Shown here one piece after another: positions 49,321 to 62,700 of a DNA stretch of 64,000 nucleotides. The position numbers and the translations under genes were made by a program. Under the pieces are notes generated by a model. It saw only the letters and a program-made list of their open reading frames with translations, searched no databases and had not been told where the DNA came from. Position 1 is the stretch's first letter, and each line of letters opens with the position of its first letter. Source of the stretch: Linepithema humile (Eukaryota > Arthropoda > Insecta > Hymenoptera > Formicidae). The DNA is taken from positions 4,154,001 to 4,218,000 of the forward strand of contig NC_090134.1 of NCBI RefSeq assembly GCF_040581485.1. The letters run 5' to 3'.

Positions 49321-52300
49321 CTAGTAGAAGCCGAAGCTGATGTCGTGCAACGGCGGCGCCACTCCCTGAGGCAGAGCGTAGTCCCTGGCGAGCTGGTCCA
49401 GGATACCGCCGCCGTTGCGGTTCTGCGGCTGCGGGGAGCGGCGTTCTTGGTTCGGCGCCGGACTGAATTGCGCCGGTCCTTGATTGTAGAGCTGCGAAGC
49501 CGGTGCGGGTTCGTCGTAACCCGGATTCCGCAGCAACGGGGACTGTTGCGGCACTTGCGGTGCCGCGGCGGCGGCGGCGGCGGCCGGCGTGAAGATAGGC
49601 GGTTTAGGCAGAGCTGGTCTACTTGGAGCTACTTGAGCGGGGGCGTACACGGCTTGGGTGTGCGTCTGAACAGGTGGCTGATAAGCCGGACGAGCCGCCT
49701 GTTGCTGTCGCTGCTGATATTCCTCGTAGGCCTGCGCTTCGAGGGCCTCTTTACTCGTGGTCTCGTCGACCAGAGTCGGTGGAGCGACGGTGATGCCTTC
49801 ACCGGCCGGCTGGAAACCGTATTGATTCGCGCCGTACTCAACTATGCGCACCTTGCCGGTGTCATCGACGAAACCGTATTTCCCCCTCACGTCGCCGGTC
49901 GGCAGCTTGGTTTCGATCTTGAAGGAGCCGTCGGCCCCCTCGAAGCCGTACGTGTACGAACCGTCCTCGTTGTGACGGTTGATTTGTTTCAGAATCGCTA
50001 CCGGCGTTGGCTTCGGGTTCGCCGGCGCGGCCGATTGACGAGCCGGCACGTCGTTGGCCGCGTAGCTGCGTGGGGTTGGCTGGCTGGGTCCTTGCGAGTC
50101 ATACTGAGCGTACTCATCGACGTAATTGTCGCCGGGTTGCTGGTACTGCTGCGCCGACACCGCCAGCAGCGCGGTAAGCACCGTTGCTACCTGAAATACG
50201 AGAATGTCATTAATTCGGTGTCCTTTGCAGTACATTGTCGATTATTGTGCTTAGAATAGTGTGTGGAATACTTTAAAAAATATTATTCTAGTTTTATTCC
50301 GCTTAATTAATAATAATTTTCAAAGTTATATTAAAAAAGTTCAGTGATATATATAAAAGACAAGTAATAGAAATTTATAAAATTTACATACTGTAACCCA
50401 AAAATATTTTTTTATGTATTTGTGTGACTTAGAAAGAACTAATTTTTAAGTCTGCAAGATTAATTTGATGAATCGAAGATACATCAATAAATTTTTACTT
50501 TAGTGAAATGGATAAAGTTTACAAAAATTGTATATAAAAATTGTAGCAAGTTCGAGACGATGGTGGTCAGACATTTTATATTATATTTTTTTAGTGCCGT
50601 TAAATTTATTGATTTTTACTTGTCATATGATTGCAACAGTATTGAACTTTGCAAACATAAAAGGTACGTCAAGGTGTGGAATACAAAATAAAGCGGAAAT
50701 TTTTCTCTTTACGCATGACGTGAGGTGCTTAAATAATGAGTTATGAACCGTTAACTTTGTGAAATTCCGTCGTGAGATCATCGCGCGGCGGCGCGCGAAC
50801 TTAAAACTATACAGGCACAGGAACCTTAACCGTCAGACGTGATAGCGTTGCGAAATGATTGAGAATAGACCGCACACGGTTCGAAGGATACCGGATTCCG
50901 CGATCGGCTTTTGTTGCGACAGCAAACAGGTCTCGAATTGCGGAACTCGCGCGCGTTGCGAACGCATGCGGATATGGAGAACCGATAAATCACGTTATTA
51001 ATCGCGATCGCCCACGCGTGACCATAGCTCTCTATTCGTGCTCGTGCATGATTACGGGCGCATGCTGCCTCTAAAATTAACAAGAATCGTTAATTAATTC
51101 ATTTAATCTGCATAATATGCTTCCTGTAATTCTAAATGAGCGAGCGTGAAATGCCGTAAGGAGGTTCAACCGACTTTAATTAACCGAGCGAGCTAGCTGT
51201 TAATTAATTCTACACCTTTTGAAAATGATTTGCTTCTATTATGTTTACGCTATGCTACACTGCACTCTATTACAATATTGATTTTCATCGTTATTTTATT
51301 AGCGTGGTAATATAAATTTTTATTTTGTAATATAGCAATTGTTAAATATATACGTGCAAATATTTGCGTTGCTAGTTTAATATTGCTTTAATTTACAATC
51401 TTTATTTCTAATTATTTTATACATTCTAAATTTTATTTCTATTTTTTGTATGCTCCGAACGAATTTAAATTCCAATGTAAAAAGACTTATATAACTTTCT
51501 AAAAGAAAAAGGAAAAAAAATATTTTGAGCGCAGAATAATATTTTTATCATAGAAAAACAGAGAGAAGAATGAAAAAGATTGGTCCGTGTCTTATATGGC
51601 GCAGCGTGCAGCAAGGGGTTAATTAACCATAGCTAACCGATGTTGGTGCAACCGGTCTCGAGAGTCGCTCGCACTCTCGCCGGCCGTCGTACGTGATCAT
51701 GCTCATAACAACGAATTATATAATCTTCTTTCCGCGAGCGCTAGCAGGCGCAATATAAAAATAAACGTGCCTCGCGGCTCGCGCGTCATAATAAGTGAAA
51801 CCTTAATACATTTTTCCATAACGTAGAAGAAAGTAGAAAACGGGATCACGAAAGTTGCGCAACGTGCATTAACGCCGATTGCGATTGTTTTGCTCCTTGT
51901 CGCGAGCTGTCGACATTACCGATAATGTTCGATATTGATAAATGATGCTTATAATCGTAATTCTTGAGTAATAGCAAGGAAATGAAGTAAAGCGTTAATA
52001 AATCGGTGCACAAACTCGACGGAAATTGCGATTAGATATAAACACTATCTTTTTGATAAAGAACTATCACTTTTGACGATTAGTCGAGTTTTTACAATTT
52101 TTGACAATAACATGTGATATACAATTTTTTATTTTAATAAATAGAAAATAAAAAGAGCGTTAAGAAGCTTAAGAATCTGTTTGAACGACGACAAAATAAT
52201 TGGAAATTGAAATGAATTCTTCAGAACATCTAGCGTCAACTTTCCAAGCGATCGCTTTCGTCGTGCTCACAATACGGATATGCACTGATCACAGCCACAA

Positions 52301-52465
52301 TCACATCACACGCGATTTCCGTCCTCGCGCTCGCGCATTTGATGGCGCTTTTCGCACCACGATAGGCCAACTATGGGAAGGACAGGAAAAAAAAAATGAC
52401 GCCGCGCGATGATGCTGATGATGCAGATGATGCACTCAGATACGTACCGTCGCGAGGGTGTGCAT
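49321..52465 (-). CDS. Cuticular protein C: R&R chitin-binding protein (Cpr97Eb-like)
   Basis: Two exons read leftwards: 52448-52465 (MHTLAT) and 49321-50190, joined in phase 0 for 295 residues. The donor is GTACGT and the acceptor CGTATTTCAG. Together they give the clean signal peptide MHTLATVATVLTALLAVSA. A Gln/Tyr-rich stretch comes next, then the R&R domain at about residues 83-138 (VAILKQINRHNEDGSYTYGF and GKYGFVDDTGKVRIVEYGAN), followed by ITVAPPTLVDET. The tail is rich in Gln, Pro and Ala, with a run of eight alanines and the end LHDISFGFY. Length and layout are usual for a single-domain cuticular protein. It should be secreted and bind chitin in forming cuticle. The core and the VAPPTLVDET segment match Drosophila Cpr97Eb as I remember it, which I could not check. 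The long plus-strand frame over the same bases is a shadow. Confidence 0.85.
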
Positions 52466-52560
52466 CGTGTGTTTCCCGGCGGTCGGTGGTTGTGTTAGTG
52501 TGTGTGAATGTAAGTAGGCAGCGAGGCTAGAGTACCGGCGATTGCTCGAACTGAGGCCCT

Positions 52561-52566
52561 CATATA
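52561..52566 (-). promoter_or_regulatory. Possible TATA box of cuticular gene C
   Basis: The minus strand reads GGTATATGAGG about 100 bases before the start codon at 52465, a spacing like that in gene B. It is flanked on both sides by CTGAGGCCC (plus strand, 52551 and 52572), a short direct duplication. The match to a consensus TATA box is weaker than for genes A, B and D. Confidence 0.35.
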
Positions 52567-52599
52567 CCTTACTGAGGCCCCCCCGTTCCCGCCGACCCC

Positions 52600-55500
52600 C
52601 GCTCTCGCCCTCTGCACTCCTGTTTGCTCCGGGGGACTTTCACTATCTATTCGACTACCGTACGTACGGTCGCCTTGCCGAGTTGTACACCTTATATCCC
52701 TTAAATATTCCCCACCAGTCTGCCCCGGTTTCTCGGGAATCTGGAAAATCGCGCTCGATCGCTCGGCTGATCAATCCACGAATCGATCGCGATCAGAATT
52801 TTTTTTCATCGAACACGCAACGGATCAAGTTATATTAAAAAAAAACATCGTTTATGTTATCTTTCGCGCGATTAGAAATGAAATTATTTTCAATCGCAAT
52901 ATGGTGTGATTAGGAAAATTTCCTTCGCCAGACGATGCCTTTCTGTCGACGAACGAACGGATTGAATTTCATTTTAGAAATTGACAGAGAGCATAACAAT
53001 CATGTAACCCACCTAGACGAAAAATTAGATCGGTTTTATGAAACTGGTGTGCCGAGTTTCTAAGGTGGGATATTATGTAAAACTAGCCATACGTATTGGG
53101 GCTGCGAAAGAGAAATTACGCAGGAGCGCCGTTTCAAATAATTTGACGAGTGCGCTCGTTCTTATCACTGACCACCGTTTCGCCGGCCGCGGGATAATCT
53201 GTAGAAAGCTATTTTATCTGCGCCATGTCGATCTTTTCGCGCAGTGGTGCCATTTTAAACGCATTATTGAACCACCAACTTGACGGGTTCTGCAAGTCTC
53301 TTGTCACGCGTGTTCGTGTAATTACCTTAATCATATACCGACTTTGTACTTTTCATGCACTCTAAAATTAGCTCGTATACCTTGCAAATATTTCAGTCAC
53401 ATATATTAGATACTCGATTATATTAAATTATTATAATGCGATCAAATTAAATTGTTACAACGATCAGAAGTGTTAAATAAGTAGAGTTTAATATACAGAC
53501 ACAGTTTATGTAAAAATTATATTAATAATTCTTTTAAGAGCCACTACTATTACCATAAATCTTTGAAATTTCTCCAATTTAAAGAGTAGATCGAGACTTT
53601 AAATTGTTATTTAACCAGACAGTAAATATCTCCTATAATTTTCATAACGCATACTCAACCATCAGCTTTTAAATTTATTTAATGAGCAGAAATAAGTATC
53701 TTATACGGATTATGCTTGACTATCTACTACTTTCCATTGAAATCGTACTTTCTGTGAGTGCGTAAATTATGTGGGATTATTCACCGAAGGATCAAGTGCA
53801 ATCGAGTGTAGTCCGAAGCATCGAGTTTACGTAATATCAGTCTTAACAATGCGTCATGCCCCGCGACACGCACTCTTGTTCAAGTTAATATCTCGAAAAA
53901 GAGAAAGTGCTATTACATATCGCTCCGCCCTGATTTGATTACACATGCTCGCCACCAAAAATCAAATATCAGGAGAAACGAAAGTAAACGATGTCAATTT
54001 AGAAAGAAGTAGTTTTTTATATAATTAATTGATATGTTTGAAAACTCTACATTGAATGAAAATTTTATCAATAATTGAGCACACAATGAAAATGGAAAAT
54101 GCAAAGGTACGAAAATGCAATGGGTTGAAAATAACTTTTAAGAATCGTGCGATTGTTACTTGGTTTCCATTGAATCTCGCACGGTCTTAATATGGAAAGC
54201 GCGACATTGAGCCTCAAAATATAACGGCGTGACTTCCATTCTCCTTGAAACTGACCGAATGCAAGGTTGAGCAGCGATTCGGTAAAATGGAGTACGGCCT
54301 TTGCGGGCCGACCGGTCACTCGTGGCATTTTCACCTGAGTTTACGAAACGCGCCGCGAATCGCGCAGGTTCCGCCTATAAAATTATCCGGTAGATCGACA
54401 TTTTGTAACTTTCTATTGGCATATCAGACGGCCGGCTAAACGATCAATCGATATTGCCGCCTCTTATTTCGTTGTCTAATTTTTCTTGTTGCTGCGCAAC
54501 AAATTAATAATGATGAAGTGTCGACAAGTCGACACTGTTACACTTGATGTTTTCGACACCATTTTAATAACGCATTTAATATATTGTAAAGTGATACTAT
54601 TTAGTAAATAATATGCGATAGATGTAATATAAAGTAGTATATAAAATGTGAATGCATACATCCTTCGAAAGAGGGATTGAGAAAAGAGGAGGAAGGAAAG
54701 ATTTTTATTTCTCATGTTTGCAACGCAATTGCATCCTCACGATCCTCGAGGCGATTACGTTGGTATGGTTTAACGATGACTTCCACGGGGCGTGTACCCC
54801 ATGATTAAGACCCGCGATAATTGTTCGAGAACGACCCAGATTATGTTTGCATTCACAGTTCTGCCAAAGATTTGTCTTGTGGTGTACTTCAATGCCATTC
54901 GGTGAAAGGAAACTCAACATTGGTCAATTTTGCATGACCATCGAGAAAAAAAACTTGACTCTCAATTCTTCAGTGAACCGCTTAATTCAATCATCAGATC
55001 AGATTGCTATACAAATCGTCTTGATATCTTCGATTATCATGACAAATTTTAGCTTTATAAAATCTCGTCGAATTAATTAATGTTGTTAAACAATATCAAT
55101 TAATATTATTGTGACCAGAAACGATGTATATTAGAAATCCGATATTAGCATTTGAATAAATACGTGAGATATTTCAGATGATATTTTTAGTAAACAATTC
55201 TTCAGCATTTAAAAAATAATTGCATTCAAATTTCTTTATCATAGTAGCTTCTTTGTTAAAATATAAAAATATGTATTGAAGACCAAGATTTTATAGAAAT
55301 ATTTGAAGAAAAATTGAAAGCTCTTTGTCCTTCCTTTTATTATGAAATCTGAATCATAAGCACGTATTGAATACTTGATAATTTTCAACGTAGTATGCAA
55401 GGTCCACTGAAGTACGACGGTCGGGAGCCTCGCCTTTCACGAGTCACTCTCTTCGGAAACAGCCGCGGCGCCGCCAGCCCTGACATTTAGTAATATAGAT

Positions 55501-56501
55501 CATCTCAAATCGAATTAGTTCCTTGATACGCAATCGTAGGACGTTCAGCAATGCTGTTTACGATGGCGCGTTTCTCCTGCATCTCGTGGCTACACCATTC
55601 TCTTATTTTTATTGCGCAACTGTTTTGTCACAAGCGTTTTGCTGCAACAACACTTATAACAAAAACCGATCGGCATTTTTGCTACAAAGAATTCAACAAT
55701 AAAATGTCAAGGAAATTATTAAAAACATTCGCCTGTTCGACACAGTTGACGATTCAGCGACGATTTTCCCGAATTTCGAAACACATTATTTTCTGACAGA
55801 CTGATTTTTCTGTTTGCCAACCAGCTTCCTCTAATTAACGTTATGTTTTCCATTTTTATGCAATAATTGGGAGCGATTATTCGCGTAACAACTCGATCAC
55901 ATTGTTCGCGCGTGAATACGGACTCTGATCTGAAAAAAAAAATCGATGGTGTAATTGATGCGCATTACAAGAGAAGGTGAATGTGATCAGCGCTTGCATT
56001 AATCGGAAAGTAGAAGTCATTGTTATTTTAATGCAATAATATATTATGTTTTAATGAGAGAATGGCTTTCGACCGACTTAGCGAATCGAGTCACTTTATA
56101 ATTACGTGGTCGCAATAAAAAGAGGAAAGTTATACGTGTTCATTACGCTGGTAAAGGAAAGCAAGTTCTACCGACATCTGGCGCAGTAGACCGTCGCACC
56201 ACGCCTTGCATCAGAATGTCCCGAGAGTGAACGCGGAATCGCGATATTGCGTGCACGCATGTCGCGTCAATAAAATGCATATGAAAGACGAGGAAACATT
56301 AATTCGATTCTTATCAAAGCGTACTTATTTTTTCAAGGATTATTTTATCTTCAAGTGATATGAAAGATTATTACGAAATATATATGAATTTCATATTTGC
56401 ATTAACAAAATATAGTATGTTTACTGTTTACTATCGAATCTTGTGTAATATTAAATTCTTAATTTTTTTTATTATATACGCTATATGTATAATTTAAAAC
56501 T
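52600..56501. other. Intergenic region upstream of cuticular gene C
   Basis: No supported gene. GC-rich sequence continues to about 52800 and is probably the gene C promoter region. Further right the DNA is AT-rich. Two adjacent small palindromes occur at 54486-54502 (TTGTTGC/GCAACAA) and 54517-54536 (AGTGTCGAC/GTCGACACT). Confidence 0.45.
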
Positions 56502-56822
56502 TTACGCAATCTTATTATCGCTTTTCAATTCATTAGGTGCAAGTATGTTATAATGAGCATTAATGTGAATTTTTCTAACGATTATTATACCGCTTGCGGA
56601 AGACTGTGAGGCAGAAGAAGGGGCTGTCTCGAATTTGTTTTCTGGAAAAAGGATTTTTGATACACGTCTACACGATTGGACACCGCCGATCAGTGCGGTG
56701 GGATCGAGTAGACCGGGGATTACATTGTGAAAGGTAGACTTGGGCGGTGGTCCGTGACACTCTCCACGTATCACGTATGCGCAACGTGTAACCCTCATGC
56801 AATTTAGGATCCCAACCAGAAG
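56502..56822 (-). CDS. Possible terminal exon of a small secreted protein (tentative)
   Basis: A minus-strand frame of 106 codons opens after an acceptor-like site (ATCGCATTTCAG) at 56823 and ends at 56502. It begins LLVGILNCMRVTRCAYVIRG, which looks like the second half of a signal peptide, the same arrangement as in the four cuticular genes, where a short first exon supplies the start. A cysteine-containing stretch (GECHGPPPKSTFHNVIPGL and GGVQSCRR) follows, then a Ser/Ala-rich part. An AATAAA lies at 56468-56473, some 30 bases after the stop. I found no matching first exon between here and gene D and recognise no family. It could be a real small gene, a relic or chance. Confidence 0.3.
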   Translation of the reverse strand, partial: LLVGILNCMRVTRCAYVIRGECHGPPPKSTFHNVIPGLLDPTALIGGVQSCRRVSKILFPENKFETAPSSASQSSASGIIIVRKIHINAHYNILAPNELKSDNKIA

Positions 56823-58029
56823 CTGAAATGCGATAGTGGCACGAGCCAATAGTTCCTGTTTCAGATTTCGCAGGAATCGCGAGACACAGTTATCGCCATT
56901 AAATGAGTAATAATGTACGAGGAAATTAAGTGCCTTTTATTAAACATATATTGCATCACATATCACATTCAATTTTCACATTTTAATATTATTTCGAAAC
57001 GTGCTTCATGCCATTCCTGCAGTGCACTTGGGTTTTTACGATATAAGTACGCGCGCATTGGAAAAGACCGATTGCGAAGGTAGCATCTAATACTTGAGAC
57101 GTTGCACAACGATAAAAGTGCGGATAAAATTCTTGGGTGTGTCCAGTATAGTCCGACGACGTTCCTTGTACGCGGGGAAAAAAATGTTAACTGCATTTTC
57201 AGCCGTTAAATAAGGACTGCGGTTGTTTCATTAACAATGCATGCACGTGCAACTGGAATTTGCTGCCAAGTACTTATATCGATCAGATTGCCAGATTGAT
57301 TATACATCGATCGACATCATTACAAGGCCGATTCGAGTCATTCACTGACGTTCTTTAGGTCGTCTAGGCAATTCCGCGTGCGCTATTGATCCCGCGGTTA
57401 CATCCTAGTTGCTGGTTTGCCTCGCGCACTCTGCGATCATGTATCATTATGCACTTAAATATAGATAAAATGCATATTGCCGACCTTTCGATGAATCTCA
57501 ATTTACTTGTCAAGTGCAACGCGTGTAAACATAATTCTAGAAGGTCTTCCACGCGACCGCAAACATCGCGTAAATTAATTTTATGCTAGCACGCGTTGTT
57601 GCGAGTTCAAAATGAAACGAGTGGAAAGACACGCGCAAGTTGAAATTAGAAATAAGTTATATAATAGAGAAGATACAATTTTCTAATAAGAGAGGTAGAG
57701 CTTTCCGAAACGGAAGAGGTAGAGAGGAAACGTCAGAGAACGAGAGGTAGAAAATATTGTTTCATTCGAAACTCGCGAGGACGGAAGAAAAGTATAATCT
57801 AAAATACTAATCTAATCGTGAGTATAATACGTAATGATGTAATTGTGACATTAAATTAATACGTATCGTGAGAAAAACTAGCGTGTGGCCGAAATATTCC
57901 GACGGCGTACAGAAATTGAATGAACGTTTATATAATAACGATATTGGAAAACTTATAAATAATGACGTATGTACACGCAATACGATTACTAAATACTATC
58001 TCTATCGTTATTTTATCTCCCTCTCTATC

Positions 58030-59716
58030 TTATCGTTTATAATTAACCGTGTAAGATGCCAATCCGGCATTGACGTCGATGCTGGTCGACGAGTGTCCTT
58101 CGGGTGCGACCGGAATCGCAGACGAGGGATACGCGGACTGCAGCTGCTGACCTTGATACTGTTGATACTGCGATCGATATTGCGGTCGATATTCCGGCTG
58201 GAACTGCTGGCTCAATGCTGCCGGCTGGTAATTGACGGGCGCGTTATACCTAAAAGACCGAGAAATTGGGTTAATCGACTCTCTCGATTTCATTCCCGTT
58301 GAAGCGCGGAGGCGCGACCGATTTCCCGTCAAGTTGAGCGAGTCACGATCTCAGGTGTACTTTCGAGTGATTCACTTGACATTTAGCCCGCTTGTTATCC
58401 CGCTGTGTTTTCCACGGCGAGTCGCTTGTAATCCAATCCGATCGGATCGAGTAAAAATTAACAAACTTGGTAATCTAGTTTTAGTTCGTGTTAAAATTTG
58501 TTGGCGACTTACCTTGGCTGATTGTAAGCTACCGGCGCCGGTGTCGGCGCGATCGGCTGCTGCTGATTGTAGACGTAATGCTGTTTGTACTTGGTTTGCA
58601 CCGGCTCGTAACGCTCGCCGTTGGTGTAACGCGGATCGGTATGGTAGATCGACGGATCCTCTCGGTACTGTCCGTCGTCCTCGGGCTCGTTCCCAGTGCC
58701 GGCGATGCTGTTGCCGGTCAAGGTCGGCGGGGGCACGTTTATCCCAGGACCGACCGGCTCGAAGCCGCGCCTGGACGCGCCGTATTCGATCTCGCGTACA
58801 TTCCCAGTGTCGTCCACAAAGCCGTATTTACCATAAACCTCGCCGGTCGGATACTTGGACTCGATCTTGTACGAGCCGTCCGCCGCCTCGTAGCCGTAAC
58901 TGTAGCTGCCGTCCTCGTTGTGCCTGGCGAAAAATAAACGTTATCAAGAACTTGTTACGTTGTCGCTTTTAAGCAGTTACGTAAGGCAGTTGATGCAGCA
59001 CTCACTTGTTTATCTGTTTTAAGATGGGTACTGGTGTGGTGACGGGATACGGTTGATTATGCTGCGCGACCGCAAGGCCGAGGCAAAACAAGAGTAGCAA
59101 CGCCTGGTAGCACAAATTTGCATAAAAACGTTGGCATTCGGATCACTTTCCAATGGCCTCGCACGCGCTTCGAGGAAAGTCGATGTTCGCGATAGCGCGA
59201 CGACGATGCGCTTTTCTACCGTTATCGAGCTATCATTTTCTACGCGTTTCTGTTATGTTTTTTAACGAGCAAACACTTACGTGAAACTTAGCATTTAACA
59301 ATTCTTTGCCAAAAAAATGCAAACTTTGCTTTCTACACTGACAATTTATTGCTACAATCATTTACACCATTCCGAATCAGTTAAACACAATTGTTACAAG
59401 TTTTCCACTAAAGCGCATCGCATTTCTGCATGTTACATTATTCTAGATATATAAAACTGAACGAACTTAATATGATTCTTAAGACTAATTTTAATCACCG
59501 GAAAGAGATGTTTTTTACAAATTCTATCCAATTCATTGTAGTAATTAATAAGCCGTAACATTACATAAATATACGATTTATATTAATTATCATAAATGAT
59601 TAAATATCAATACTTTTATATATCCTAATTAATGATTTTTCTCATGAACACTGTTTACTATTGCGAGCGAGTGGAAAGAAAGAAAAGAATAATGAGATAC
59701 TCACGAGAGGATGCAT
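58030..59716 (-). CDS. Cuticular protein D: R&R chitin-binding protein (Cpr97Ea-like)
   Basis: Four exons read leftwards: 59705-59716 (MHPL), 59006-59103, 58513-58923 and 58030-58249, with all GT-AG sites and phases agreeing, for 246 residues. The signal peptide is MHPLALLLLFCLGLAVA. The R&R domain (about residues 42-95) reads NEDGSYSYGYEAADGSYKIE and GKYGFVDDTGNVREIEYGAS, preceded by VPILKQINKH. An intron falls within the KH just before the domain. INVPPPTL and DDGQYREDPSIYHTDPRY follow. The tail is rich in Gln, Tyr and Pro (QFQPEYRPQYRSQYQQYQG) and ends ASYTVNYKR. The product should be secreted and chitin-binding. The DDGQYREDPS segment recalls Drosophila Cpr97Ea, again from memory; being next to a Cpr97Eb-like gene fits the fly pair. 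The best supported of the four gene models, with a textbook TATA box. Confidence 0.88.
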
Positions 59717-59789
59717 GTCTGGTATGGCAGAAGTTGATGAGGCAGAAGTGATTGTATTATAAAATCGCGGTATACGCCGAGCAACTCTG

Positions 59790-59797
59790 CTTATATA
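59790..59797 (-). promoter_or_regulatory. TATA box of cuticular gene D
   Basis: TATATAAG on the minus strand, in a GC-rich setting (GGGGACCTATATAAGCAGAG). The start codon at 59716 is about 75 bases downstream, leaving room for a transcription start near 59765 and a 5' leader of about 50 bases. Confidence 0.75.
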
Positions 59798-59799
59798 GG

Positions 59800-62700
59800 T
59801 CCCCTGCGGGAGCGGCGGGGCCCGCCCATGGGCCCGACCTCCTCCTCAACCTCAGCCATCTAAGTACGCGGATTCGCCATACAAAGAGATTGAAAATTTC
59901 TATGGGCACTTCTCGGGCTCTCTTCCAATTTTCATTCGCAATATGACGTAAGCTCGTCCGCCGCATTACGTCACATAATGTACTAACACCGGTAGCGATG
60001 ATAATTTGATAATTATATAATTAATATTTGTTATGACAGGTGCAGGTGTTTTCGTATCCGCAGGTTTAAATCATTATCGCTCTCTCGAGTTTCGAATCCC
60101 GACGCTTAATTGCTCTTTTAATATTATTATTAATCGTGTCTTGTGTCAACTATCTGTTTATCCTTCTTCACAAGATGTTTTCTATGAAAAATGAGTGTTC
60201 TCTACTTTCTATTAGTCTGCAATTTTTTATCGCCTGTGCAAATTTAATATGCATCCTGTAATTATCGAATGTTATCTAATTATTACAAGTGGTCGAATGA
60301 GGTGGATTTTATTTTACTACAATAATTTCGCCTTGTTATTTCTCAGCTTGAAGAAATTCAGCCGAGGTATTACATATTACCTTGTAGGTAATATGCATAT
60401 TGATTAATGATAAATAATTCCACCTCGACATTGCCTAAATGAGGGGCAGACGTGCAGACTTAACGTGGTATCAATCGAGAGGAAGCCCTTGACCACATAA
60501 ACCGCCCTTGATTTTCAGAAATATAATTTCGTAGTGTAAGAGAACCTCTTATACCTTTATTTCAAGGACGTCTGCATATGCAAGGTACATTTTTCATTGG
60601 AAAGTTCAACAGTGGAGACTTCAATATCGGAGATTTTAACGCTGGATATTCAATCGATATAAATAGCAAAATCTCTCTAATCACTAATTATAAATTCTAA
60701 TCATTTTTTTATTAATGCTTAATTGACTCAGTAGTTAAATATAACGTTAAATGCTCATCGATAAATCACATTCAATATACTCTGAGAAAATAAAATTCTG
60801 CACCTGGAAAATTTTTTGAAATAGAGATCTTATCATTTTTGCGATAGTTTACATTTTTAGATGTGCGTGAACATATGTCTATTATAGTTATTTCTAATAT
60901 CTACTTTACATATTTTCGCAAACTCATCAAGTGGTTAATGAACTGAATATTTCTCTCGCAATATATTGGAACCAAAATAATATACATTGTCGTAACGTTG
61001 TTGTAATGTAAAATACACGAGCGATGAACATCGGTTATGTAATTATACGAATCGTCAGGTTAACCCAGAACTTTCCCAATCATATGAGAGAACTTCTTGA
61101 CATTTAGCGTGGTGGTAATAAGGGTGATGCGGAATATTACGGTGCAATATTGTGAAGCCCACCTCTTTTTCCGTCTCGCGGCGAATTTATTCGTGAGAAC
61201 CGTGCAGCGTGAAAATAATACCATCAATCACGGTAATTTTAGTCGCTTCATTTTTCATGTTACTACATAATAATACCATTCAAGATTTGTGTTTAGATCG
61301 ACGACGTAATTATTGATTGCTAAATTATTGATTCTATAAATATCTCTTATTTTTTAAAATTATTATTTATTCAATATTGCCTAAATTCTTTCATTGATAA
61401 AAGTAAGATAGAAATGTTGTTAAGTGTATAAATTCTTTTCTAACGAATGTCTTTTGCCGAGCAAATTAATCTTTTTGTTTAAGAAAGAGTTCTCTAAAAA
61501 CGATAGATTATCGGAAGAAAATATTACGATTACGTCATTCTTACAAAACATCGCGGTGAAAGTATGTAAAGACAGTGCTCCGGAATTTACATGTGAACAA
61601 TGACAAACAAAGCAGACGGAATTCCGTAGCAATTGAGTGACAGTCGTAACTAGAGAGTTTATTGCTTGTCCCATTGATCGCATGTCACACTCGTTATCTT
61701 TATGCAATGTGGTTACGCGTGTCGCAAGGTATAATTCTTATGCGACAGCTTTTGCAGCGTGGATGATCATGTCGATGAAGAAAACGAACATCCGCTTTTC
61801 ACGAAATGCTGCGAATCGATGCGGCAATTTTAAGATCGAAAGTAATTTTAATTCCATCGAAGTTTCTGTTCGCAACGATTGATTACGTATAACTATTTCT
61901 TAATAGATATTACGTAAGTGTGATTTAAGTTAATATTGATTTTACTGTTTACAATGTTCAATGCTATTTTTAAAATTTTTCTTTAAAATATTATTTATAA
62001 TGTATACAAATTGTAAAAAAATGAGATATTTATTTTAGAAAGAATAGTTTTTAATTATTTAGATGATAATATTACATCAGTATCATATAATTTCTAATAG
62101 AATCTGAATTAAACATGTTCATAAATAATTTATATCAAGTGTGAAAGCTGTGGAAGATAAATGGTTATCGCTGGAATTCGATAATGGTAATATGTAGATA
62201 ACATTACGTCGCTGCTACTGTGTACGACTGCAAGTATTTTTCGCTTGCTTGACCGATGAAAGACCATGAAGTTCAGCATAAACCCGTAAGGTATCGACAC
62301 TGCAATACTCGAAGCAACTCGAAGCGAAGTAGAACAAACGCCCAACCGCGGACTTTCATCTCAACTACATTGCAAAAAGTAATCAATCGGTAGGCTCCTG
62401 TTAAATTATATTCTTCAAATAAAAGATAATTAAACATTGTGGCATTTTAAATGAACATTTAAACATTAGAAAGTCTTGGTGAAATATTAATAATATTAAT
62501 AATAGAAGATTATATCGATTACATTGAAATATAAATAATGTACAATGACAGTGATATTTTTTTATAAACATTATTTTCTTAATTTTAAATTCTAAGATAT
62601 TAAGTTATTCTTTTAAATCTGTTGTACATTTTATATTTAATACTTAATCATTGGAGCCCATCTTTTCTTAATTTTTACTTCTGTAACAGAGAGACACAAA

